Part shown: positions 41,310-48,225 of the stretch, in pieces | How positions within the stretch are numbered: position 1 is the first letter of the stretch | Layout of the letters: the number at the start of each line of letters is the position of its first letter | Source of the DNA: Pelagicoccus sp. | GTDB lineage: Bacteria > Verrucomicrobiota > Verrucomicrobiia > Opitutales > Opitutaceae | Reading direction: 5' to 3' | NCBI GenBank assembly: GCA_028284635.1 | Contig: JANQRJ010000011.1 | Location: forward strand, 62,001-126,000 | Length of the DNA stretch: 64,000 bases | The notes under the pieces: generated by a model | Database searches by the model: none | Seen by the model: only the letters and a program-made list of their open reading frames with translations | Told to the model about the DNA's origin: nothing | Position numbers and translations under genes: made by a program

Positions 41310-42275
41310 ATGCTATACCTCTATTCATTTGCTTCTATTCTAGATTTCCTCAAACGTAAATTTGAAATTTTTGTGAAATATAAAATCCTCCTGCTAACTG
41401 GTTCTCTGGCTTTGGCTATAGCTTTTGCACTAAATCTATCCAAAAACGACGAAGCGAGTGCATCGCTTAATTCGCTGGTCGATGAGACTCTTGAAGATCT
41501 CTCAGTCAAGTATGGAGAATCCGATGAGAAAGAGGCCTTTCAGCTTTTGCGTACAGCATCGCAGCTCAAAAGAGACTCCGATGGTTATGTAACACGACGC
41601 AGGGGAGAGGGGGCTGATGGGTTTCCGTTCGAAGAATTGGTCTTCGTCAAAAATCAAGAAAATGGAAAATCTCTTCGCAGGATTCAAAAAACTAAATATG
41701 ATCCATCGGGGGCTAAAATGAGAACTAGTCTTCTGGATGAAGAAGGGTTGGTGTTTCTGATGTCCAGCAAAATAGCACTAAAAATGACCAATGCTAAAAA
41801 TCTAAGAAATAGGACATTCTTGGAAATGGCTAATGTAAGCTCCGGGGTTGATTCTTTTAAGTATCACTACGAAATAGACAAGGGTTTGGAAGATAAAGTT
41901 GTGATAACCAAAAGGATGGCAATTGAAGTTGAAATGATAAATGCTTTACTCTCTGAGAGGTTTTTGGTTGCTCAAAAGATCTTGGACGACTCTCTAGAAG
42001 ATGCTATTCTAAGAAAAATTATTGAACGCAGCATAATTTATGTAACTGAGTATGTTATAGATAAAAGAAGTGGATTATTGTTGGGCAGGGTAGAATATTT
42101 TCACGACGGCTCTGTCATAAAAAATGATATGGTTGATGAGATAGAATTGCGAACTGGTCTGTCTGAAGCGTTTTTCGAGATACCGCCAGAATACGAAGTA
42201 ATAAATATTAATAGTTACGAGGATATAAAGGATTACTCTTTTTTCAATGCTTTCGGAGACGCTGTCGAGCATTGA
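41310..42275 (+). CDS. Membrane-anchored protein with a LolA/RseB-like periplasmic region
   Basis: 321 residues, not firmly assigned. One membrane segment lies at about residues 25-43 (ILLLTGSLALAIAFALN). The remainder is likely periplasmic. Residues about 240-300 (YVIDKRSGLLLGRVEYFHDGSVI, then GLSEAFFEIPPEYEVI) resemble the strand pattern of LolA/RseB-type lipid- or stress-sensing folds. That is a resemblance by eye only. The gene is AT-rich compared with the core genes, starts 40 bases after a transposase remnant, and is the first gene of the AT-rich island. The peptide gene follows 65 bases on. Confidence 0.6.
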   Translation: MLYLYSFASILDFLKRKFEIFVKYKILLLTGSLALAIAFALNLSKNDEASASLNSLVDETLEDLSVKYGESDEKEAFQLLRTASQLKRDSDGYVTRRRGEGADGFPFEELVFVKNQENGKSLRRIQKTKYDPSGAKMRTSLLDEEGLVFLMSSKIALKMTNAKNLRNRTFLEMANVSSGVDSFKYHYEIDKGLEDKVVITKRMAIEVEMINALLSERFLVAQKILDDSLEDAILRKIIERSIIYVTEYVIDKRSGLLLGRVEYFHDGSVIKNDMVDEIELRTGLSEAFFEIPPEYEVININSYEDIKDYSFFNAFGDAVEH

Positions 42276-42282
42276 TTGTAAT

Positions 42283-42312
42283 TTGAAGCCAATCCAGGCT
42301 TTGAAATATAAA
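42283..42312 (+). promoter_or_regulatory. Possible sigma-70-like promoter of the Cys-ladder peptide
   Basis: TTGAAG at 42283-42288 and TATAAA at 42307-42312 are separated by 18 bases, placing transcription start about 20 bases before the peptide ATG. The stretch lies in the 65-bp gap after the previous gene. It is AT-rich, so chance occurrence is possible. Confidence 0.4.
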
Positions 42313-42340
42313 AATACAACCAAATAAAATATATACGTAT

Positions 42341-42622
42341 ATGAAAAATAAAATAATACCGTCCATTGTTGGACTAGTTGTCTTGCCTTCGGTTTCGTTT
42401 GGATTTTGGTGCGAGGTTGGCTGTTCCGCTGGGGCGTATGTTGATTCTGCTGTTTGTAATGCAGAGGTTGTCGCAAATTCAATGAACTGCTTTCAAAGGC
42501 AGGTCGCGGACCACAATGCCGATTTTTCTGATTGTGAGGATGACGCTCTGGAAGAATTCTCCGATTGCATGATAGATGCAGTTGAGGAGTTCGACGAATG
42601 CTGGGCGGATTGCAACGAATAG
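42341..42622 (+). CDS. Secreted Cys-ladder peptide (putative disulfide-locked helical hairpin)
   Basis: 93 residues. A signal peptide (KIIPSIVGLVVLPSVSFG) is followed by a mature acidic part of about 72 residues with eight Cys at 24, 28, 39, 50, 65, 76, 87 and 91. The intervals 4-11-11-15-11-11-4 are mirror-symmetric. The second half consists of 11-residue repeats (FSDCEDDALEE, FSDCMIDAVEE, FDECWADCNE). Two antiparallel helices joined near residues 55-62 would bring C24-C91, C28-C87, C39-C76 and C50-C65 face to face. The family is unknown. A terminator follows, and redox genes lie downstream. The product could be a toxin, bacteriocin-like peptide or structural peptide. Confidence 0.8.
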   Translation: MKNKIIPSIVGLVVLPSVSFGFWCEVGCSAGAYVDSAVCNAEVVANSMNCFQRQVADHNADFSDCEDDALEEFSDCMIDAVEEFDECWADCNE

Positions 42623-42650
42623 AATTGGTGTATTGGAAGTGAAAACATAC

Positions 42651-42682
42651 TGCCCCAGGGCTTTAGCTTGGGGTGGTATTTT
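42651..42682 (+). terminator. Terminator after the Cys-ladder peptide gene
   Basis: CCCCA...GC-TTTA-GC...TGGGG forms a stem, followed by TGGTATTTTG, about 30 bases after the peptide stop. It separates the small gene from the rhodanese-MauE genes, so the peptide may be expressed at a higher level on its own transcript. Confidence 0.6.
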
Positions 42683-42694
42683 GTTGTTCAAAAA

Positions 42695-43142
42695 ATGAAA
42701 TTTCATAGAGATTTTTTTAGTTTTACATTAATATTTTTTTTTGTTATTCTTTGGGTTGTATTTTTCCAGTCCGTTCGACAGTGTTGACTCTGTTGACGAC
42801 CGTCAGATAAATCACATATCAATTGATGACCTTTTGCAGTTCACGGAAAAATCTGGTAATCTGTTGGTCGATGTTCGAAGTCACTCAAGGTATCTAGAGG
42901 GTCACATTTCTGGTGCGTTGAGTTTCCCTATCGATTTCTTCTACGATAATGCTCCTGGAGTGTCAGCAAATGTTCTTAAAAATGCCAATTCACTGGCATT
43001 TTATTGCGATTCCAATTCCTGTGGTGATTCGTACAAAGCTGCGAAAATAGCATCTGCTTGGACGAAAAAAAGAATATACGTATACTCTGGTGGATGGAGA
43101 GAGTGGGAAAAGACGATGAGGCGACTAGTTGATGACACTTAA
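42695..43142 (+). CDS. Rhodanese-domain protein with an interrupted signal-anchor frame
   Basis: The rhodanese domain spans ISIDDLLQF to YVYSGGWREWE, with DVRSHSRYLEGHISGAL and the active-site loop YCDSNSCGDSYKAA. An ATG at 42695 opens a perfect membrane anchor (MKFHRDFFSFTLIFF) but in a different frame. The run of nine T at 42734-42742 joins them: one T fewer would give a single continuous anchored protein. As it stands, translation of the domain must begin at the TTG at 42741 (133 residues) or depend on slippage. Rhodanese domains transfer sulfur or serve thiol chemistry; the site would be periplasmic if anchored. Confidence 0.75.
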
Positions 43143-43184
43143 AAAGTCTGTTGCCTGGCTTAAAAAAATTAGTTGGAACCACTT

Positions 43185-43640
43185 ATGTTGATACTTGCTT
43201 TACGATATTTCGTGTCGATACCCTTATTTCTCGCTGGAATCAGCAAATCCGTTGACTTGCAATCCTTCAATAAGAGTCTTAGGGGCCTCATAGGTAGCTC
43301 AGACGCACTTGGAGCATTCTTAACGTATTTTGTTCCAGCATTGGAAATTTGTCTTGGTTTTTATCTTCTCCTAGGCGTTTTGTTACCATTGGTTGCCTCT
43401 CTCTCTACAGTGCTTTTGGCATCATTCTCAGGCTTACGTCTGTTCTTCTTGGTGTCTGGGAAGAACTTTGAAAATTGCGGTTGCGGTGCTCTGGTCGAAT
43501 TAAGCTCTCATTGGAGTCAACGTTATGGTGAATTTATATTTGTATCATGCCTTTTCTTTGTCTCTTTATTATTGACGATCCTTATTAATCTAAAACCAAT
43601 TAAACTATGTCCAAAAGGCGAACATTCACCGCGCTGCTAG
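43185..43640 (+). CDS. MauE/DoxX-like redox-associated membrane protein
   Basis: 151 residues from the ATG at 43185; a TTG 12 bases upstream is the alternative. Four membrane segments are visible, with LFLAGISKSVDLQSF near the N-terminus, FVPALEICLGFYLLLG in the second helix, and the Cys pair NCGCGALVEL at about residue 98-107. MauE-type proteins help form or isomerise disulfide bonds at the membrane. It follows the rhodanese gene by 42 bases and overlaps the next gene by 34. With a Cys-rich secreted peptide nearby, a disulfide role is likely (inference). Confidence 0.8.
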   Translation: MLILALRYFVSIPLFLAGISKSVDLQSFNKSLRGLIGSSDALGAFLTYFVPALEICLGFYLLLGVLLPLVASLSTVLLASFSGLRLFFLVSGKNFENCGCGALVELSSHWSQRYGEFIFVSCLFFVSLLLTILINLKPIKLCPKGEHSPRC

Positions 43641-44494
43641 TGCCCCTCCTGGCTATCGCTTCGGTGTTGCTAGTGTGGTGGAATTCGAAAGTGTCTCAAA
43701 TGGACGCTTTCGATACGCCTATAGAAGATGAGGCTGAAAGGCGTTTAGTAGTAGGGAGTGACCAAGGCACGGTTGATGGCAGTATCACAAAAGCTAATCT
43801 TCGAAATGAAAATGAACCAGGCAATGCTGAAACAATTGAGTTTGAGTCAGCAGATGTAGCTCGGAACACGATACTGAATCGTTTGGTAGATCGCAAAATT
43901 GTCGAGGCAGAAGCGAAGACGGCAAAAGAACTCTTAGAATGGATTCATGCCTTAGGCTTGAGCGAAAGACAGGCTCGGGAGCTGGGGGAATACTACATCA
44001 AAAAACTCGAGAACAAGGAATTGCATTTACGGCTTGCTTTTTCAGTTGGTGGAGCGTCGTGGTCGACTGTAAAGTCTACGTTAGAAGAGAATGCAAATCG
44101 TGAAATGAATTTAGATAGATTTATGAAAAGGTTGCTTAATTCTTCTCAAAAGGAGATTTATGAAGAGTTGAATATGCAAATAAGAAGGCAGAAAAAATTC
44201 GATTTAATCGAAAAAAAAATAGACCGAATGGAGAGTTTATATGGTCTAAATGATGAGCAGAAGTCTAAGTTGGTTCTACTATACAATAGCGAAAATCTCA
44301 ATGAACGGATTCATATTCAAGATGGCGAATCTCTGAGTGCCTCTGATCGTTACATTGAGCGGCAAATACTTAAAATGGAACGTGAACTTGAAGCATTGAG
44401 TGGGATACTTAATCCAGATCAAATTCGTAGGTATGCCGAGTCGATGGAATCAGAAATTCGACAACTCGATGCCGCATTTAATAACAAAGGTTAA
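43607..44494 (+). CDS. Anchored helical periplasmic protein (CpxP/Spy-like pattern)
   Basis: 295 residues, not firmly assigned. A signal anchor occupies about residues 8-25 (ALLVPLLAIASVLLVWW). The remainder is helical and charged, with two related regions (LSERQARELGEYYIKKLENKE near 118 and LNPDQIRRYAESMESEIRQ near the C-terminus) resembling the LTxxQ motifs of Spy/CpxP chaperones. The role may be periplasmic folding or sensing. The gene overlaps the MauE-like gene by 34 bases, so the two are coupled. Confidence 0.6.
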   Translation: MSKRRTFTALLVPLLAIASVLLVWWNSKVSQMDAFDTPIEDEAERRLVVGSDQGTVDGSITKANLRNENEPGNAETIEFESADVARNTILNRLVDRKIVEAEAKTAKELLEWIHALGLSERQARELGEYYIKKLENKELHLRLAFSVGGASWSTVKSTLEENANREMNLDRFMKRLLNSSQKEIYEELNMQIRRQKKFDLIEKKIDRMESLYGLNDEQKSKLVLLYNSENLNERIHIQDGESLSASDRYIERQILKMERELEALSGILNPDQIRRYAESMESEIRQLDAAFNNKG

Positions 44495-44558
44495 ATAGAA
44501 ATCTTTAGATAGTTTCTTCATTTTTCTAAAAGATGGTGAATCTGCTTCGGCTAAATGG

Positions 44559-46130
44559 ATGAACAAGTTTTTTTTTAATGGGGTCGAGCGTGTTCAGCTA
44601 GGATACGATTCTCCCAACGAGTTGGCGGCAGTGCTAGGAGTTTCATTCTTTTTGTTTCCGTTCTTTTTTCAATGGATTGCGGACAAGTTAAGCCAAGAAG
44701 TTGAATCGCGATTTAAATTTACATTAATGATTGGGGCGTTTGTTTTTTCAGTCGTCGCAGTTTGTCTTTTGGCTAAAACATATTCGAGAGGAGGCTATCT
44801 TTCGATGATTCTTGCACTCGTTTGGATGATGGCGTTTGCAGGTCAATACCGCAAGTACTATGGAGCCCTGTTGGTTCTATTTGCTCTTTGTTTAGTGCTG
44901 CTGCCAGAAGGAATTGAGAGAGTCTCTACAATCAATAATATCAAAGCTGACCTATCGATTTGGAATCGATTGGTTTTGTGGGAGGGTGTGGGGCGAATGG
45001 CTTTAGATAACCCCATTTGGGGGGTGGGTTACGAAAATTTGGGAGACTACTACAGAGCTTGGTATCAGCCTAGGGATCGTTTTCAAGATTACAATTATGC
45101 GGTTTCGGACTATTTTACACTGGCGTCAGGAGGTGGGCTAGGAGTGTTGTGTGCATATGTAATGCTAGGAGTTTTTCCAATTGCATGTTTGTTTCGAACG
45201 AGAAGTGCTGACGGTTTTTTCCATTTAACTGGTTCGCTTCTTTACTATCTTTTTTTTGGTTTTTTTACTCACACTATTCTTTTACCGACTGTTTCTGTTT
45301 TTTTTATTTTTGTACTGATTCTTGTGTATATTAGAGTTATTACTCTATTCTGTATGCAGGAAAATGTGTTTAGTTTTTTTTGCAGTGCCATGCGTGCTTC
45401 TGCTATAGCGGCACTTTTTGTCGCTTCTATTGTAGTATCTTTTGGTTCGTCTTTTGATCATGATGATAATGTAAATGTTACATCATTCAAAATAGCCCAT
45501 GAAGCTTTTGTTGAATCACTAGAAGTAATTAAAATAGAAAACTCGACTGTCGAAAAGGAGGGAAATCTATTGTTTTTGTCCTCTGGCTTTAGCGAATTCT
45601 GGGTTGGTAGGTGTTTTGCTAGAGAGCTGGCTAGTGGTAATTGGAGGGTCTTTGTGGTGCGCGATAATTTGCATTCTTTGGAAAGCTTGAAGGGCCTGAA
45701 GTCTTTAGTAGATCGAATCGAACTCGACTATCCCGACTCATCGCTTTCTATTGTAGGATTTGGCGAAGGTGGGCGAGCGGGGTTGGTTGAAGCGAGCAGG
45801 AAACGTAATGGTTTTATCACGAGCGTGGTTTCAATTTCGGCAAAGTTGAGTTCTCCTTTTGATGCTTTAAGTGCTGCAGGTAGGCTTCCGCAGGACAATG
45901 TTGCCGTTATGCTTACGTACTGTGCTTCCGATTCTGGTCGTTCCCGCGAAGAGGCTGCTAGGTTCTTCAAGAAGTGCCGTGAGGCCGGTCTTCAGATAGA
46001 ATTATTGAACATGGATTACGCTCCACTAAATTGCCTTGCCGAAGGAGGTGCGAAGCTAAGTGCGGCTGTTTTCGACTTTTTGAAGCAGTCCAACTTAAGG
46101 TCGGCGTTAGAGCATTCGGCTGAAGAATAA
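44559..46130 (+). CDS. N-truncated O-antigen-ligase-like protein fused to an alpha/beta-hydrolase-like domain
   Basis: 523 residues. Residues about 1-290 match the C-terminal half of Wzy/WaaL-type polymerase-ligases: LGYDSPNELAAVLGVS, KTYSRGGYLSMILAL, IWNRLVLWEGVGRMALDNPIWGVGYENL, then several membrane helices. The usual first five or so helices are missing; the frame is open upstream only to 44499 without a start. Residues about 330-515 look like an alpha/beta-hydrolase core, with SLSIVGFGEGGRAGLVEAS at the nucleophile elbow. Glu replaces Ser there (near residue 401), so hydrolysis is doubtful. The combined role is unknown; glycan ligation with a binding domain is one possibility. Confidence 0.65.
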   Translation: MNKFFFNGVERVQLGYDSPNELAAVLGVSFFLFPFFFQWIADKLSQEVESRFKFTLMIGAFVFSVVAVCLLAKTYSRGGYLSMILALVWMMAFAGQYRKYYGALLVLFALCLVLLPEGIERVSTINNIKADLSIWNRLVLWEGVGRMALDNPIWGVGYENLGDYYRAWYQPRDRFQDYNYAVSDYFTLASGGGLGVLCAYVMLGVFPIACLFRTRSADGFFHLTGSLLYYLFFGFFTHTILLPTVSVFFIFVLILVYIRVITLFCMQENVFSFFCSAMRASAIAALFVASIVVSFGSSFDHDDNVNVTSFKIAHEAFVESLEVIKIENSTVEKEGNLLFLSSGFSEFWVGRCFARELASGNWRVFVVRDNLHSLESLKGLKSLVDRIELDYPDSSLSIVGFGEGGRAGLVEASRKRNGFITSVVSISAKLSSPFDALSAAGRLPQDNVAVMLTYCASDSGRSREEAARFFKKCREAGLQIELLNMDYAPLNCLAEGGAKLSAAVFDFLKQSNLRSALEHSAEE

Positions 46131-46198
46131 ATATGGCTATATTGTAAAGTCGTTCGATTCTAGGAAAATTCATTTTATAAATCGCACATACTATTATT

Positions 46199-46933
46199 AT
46201 GAACCCAACCATTTCTCGTATTTATGGAATAATCATCAAGGATTTTGCCAGATTTTACTGGCATGTTGTTGCATATGTATCGATTTTTGTTTTGATTAAG
46301 CTTGATTTGTGGGTGCCTAATCCCTCCTCGGTGATTGAGCGCTTTGTGCATACCTCAGGTGGTTTTTTTTTAGTCGGCATATTTTTTTACACGATAACGT
46401 CGTTGCTAAAAGAAGATTCTTCGATAGGAGAGCTCTCTTTTTTTCGATTTCTTCCTGTTCGTTCATTTGACATCACCGTAGGTAAGGTTTTTTTTATTTC
46501 TCTATTTCTTGTTCTTTCTACGTTTATGATATCAACTTTTGTTGATTTTTTTCAAAACAATTTTTCTTTTGTATTAACGTTTGGAAACTTTTCTAAGTTG
46601 CTGTTTATTGCTCTTTGCTATGCTTCGATATCTAATGTGTTGTCTAGTGCGTTTTTGACGTTTTTTATGTTATTCGTGTTTTGGAGTATGTATTATATCT
46701 TGTTGCTTAAGGTAAATTTGATAGATGGCCAGGCCTACAGTTTGTCGATTTTTACTGACCTTGTTTTCCAGGAATACAGTGCAACTCAATCTTTCTGTGT
46801 TTTACTGGCGTCTTTGGGGTATGTTGTTTCTATATATATACAGTATAAGTTTCAAGTCCGAACGCTAAGTTTGTCGATCTCTTTTTTGGTGCCGCTTGCT
46901 CTAGTCGTATACGCTATAATCGATAGAATATGA
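46199..46933 (+). CDS. ABC transporter permease
   Basis: 244 residues with six predicted membrane segments and few charged residues, typical of ABC-2 type permeases. It is AT-rich (long Phe/Ile/Leu runs such as VGIFFYTITSLLKED and LLFIALCYASISNVL). The stop overlaps the ATPase start by 4 bases (ATGA), so the two form one transporter. The cargo is unknown; the neighbouring Cys-ladder peptide or a lipid/glycan linked to the ligase-like protein are candidates. Confidence 0.85.
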   Translation: MNPTISRIYGIIIKDFARFYWHVVAYVSIFVLIKLDLWVPNPSSVIERFVHTSGGFFLVGIFFYTITSLLKEDSSIGELSFFRFLPVRSFDITVGKVFFISLFLVLSTFMISTFVDFFQNNFSFVLTFGNFSKLLFIALCYASISNVLSSAFLTFFMLFVFWSMYYILLLKVNLIDGQAYSLSIFTDLVFQEYSATQSFCVLLASLGYVVSIYIQYKFQVRTLSLSISFLVPLALVVYAIIDRI

Positions 46934-47814
46934 AAAAATCGATCGTCATTACCAGAAATCTGTGCAAAACATACGGAAAATTGAGTGTGTTGAACCAGGT
47001 GGATTCAGAATTTTCTCAAGGAATGATCCATTCAGTAGTCGGCGAAAATGGTTCTGGTAAAACCACATTTTTGAAAATATTATCGGGACTGATGGGTCCT
47101 AATTCTGGGACGGTTGAAGTGTTCGGAAAGCCGCCAGCGAGATTCTCTTTAAAGGAAAAGCAAGAGTTGCAGTTCTTGACGGAGCAGAGCCCTATGCCGC
47201 TGTGGATGAATTTGCGCCAACTTGAACGATATTACGCTACGTTATTCTATAGGTGGAATAAACGCATTGCGCGGCAACTTCAGGATGAGTTCGAATTGAA
47301 TCTTGAAGTTCCCGTATCAAAAATGTCAAAGGGGACTGTCATGAAGACAAGGGTTCTGCTGGCTTTATCCTCGCAACCGAAAATATTGCTTATGGATGAG
47401 CCCTTTTCTGGTTTAGATCTCAAAACTCGTTACAACCTAAAAGAAAAACTGATCAAATATAAAAAGAACGGAGGAACTGTGATAATGGCGACCCACACCA
47501 TTAGCGATTTGGAGAATATTGTTCAAAGCTACCTTAGGCTAAATTGCGGATCTTTTTGTAAACTGGTAAGTGCTGAATCTATAAAATCAGATTACCTTCT
47601 TGTTGAGGTTTCCAAGGAGAATGTTTATAAAATAGTGGGAAAGTGTTTAATGAATCTCGAGAAAGGTCGTTTTCTCAAGGAAGACAAAAGTGTTTTGGAA
47701 ATTGTTTTGGCGAAAGATGAGGCATTGGAACTGATGAAAAATAATCCTCAATTCGTACGGTTAGGTTCACGTCCAATCTGTGCGGAGGATTTTATTTTGA
47801 ATTATTTGGGTTAG
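46930..47814 (+). CDS. ABC transporter ATP-binding protein
   Basis: 294 residues. Walker A GENGSGKTT (near residue 38), Walker B ILLMDEPFSGLD (near 155) and the H-loop ATHTI (near 188) are intact. The signature motif usually read as LSGGQ is here KMSKGTVMKTRV, in line with ABC-2 type exporters such as CcmA/NatA-like ATPases, in which it varies. It has no fused membrane domain and pairs with the overlapping permease gene. It ends the AT-rich island. Confidence 0.92.
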   Translation: MKKSIVITRNLCKTYGKLSVLNQVDSEFSQGMIHSVVGENGSGKTTFLKILSGLMGPNSGTVEVFGKPPARFSLKEKQELQFLTEQSPMPLWMNLRQLERYYATLFYRWNKRIARQLQDEFELNLEVPVSKMSKGTVMKTRVLLALSSQPKILLMDEPFSGLDLKTRYNLKEKLIKYKKNGGTVIMATHTISDLENIVQSYLRLNCGSFCKLVSAESIKSDYLLVEVSKENVYKIVGKCLMNLEKGRFLKEDKSVLEIVLAKDEALELMKNNPQFVRLGSRPICAEDFILNYLG

Positions 47815-48225
47815 TGTCGGTATGGATGCGAAAAGATGCTGAATGTGAATTCTGACTGGAGTGTGAAAAATCCTATGGCTATTTTGAACAATAAAATTAT
47901 GGAGTCTTGATGTTTTGGTGGGGGGAACAGAGAGTATTAAATATCACCAAGAATTCTTCGATGCCAGCTTGCTGCCGTTTCAGTATTACTGTTAGGGTTA
48001 GGTTAAGTGAGTGTTGTCAGTTGTTTTAAGGATTTATATAGATTAGATTACTTATTTGCGTATGAATACTTCCTTTTTGGGAGGAGGCGACTGAGTTGTC
48101 GGATGGCGATGGATCTAAGTGAGTCATGCTGGTCTAGGGTCTGTGCTTAAATCATAATTTTATGTGTTAATATGCTGGTTCAAGCTGTTGGTTCAGGTTT
48201 TAGGATATTTCCGAGTTTGTTGTCT
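47815..48225. other. Gene-free AT-rich spacer
   Basis: This stretch of about 410 bp separates the ABC genes from the large esterase-like gene. One frame at about 47911-47991 gives a short tail-like sequence (TESIKYHQEFFDASLLPFQYY before a stop) that could be the end of a lost gene, but nothing upstream supports it. No RNA gene or clear promoter was recognised. Confidence 0.3.
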
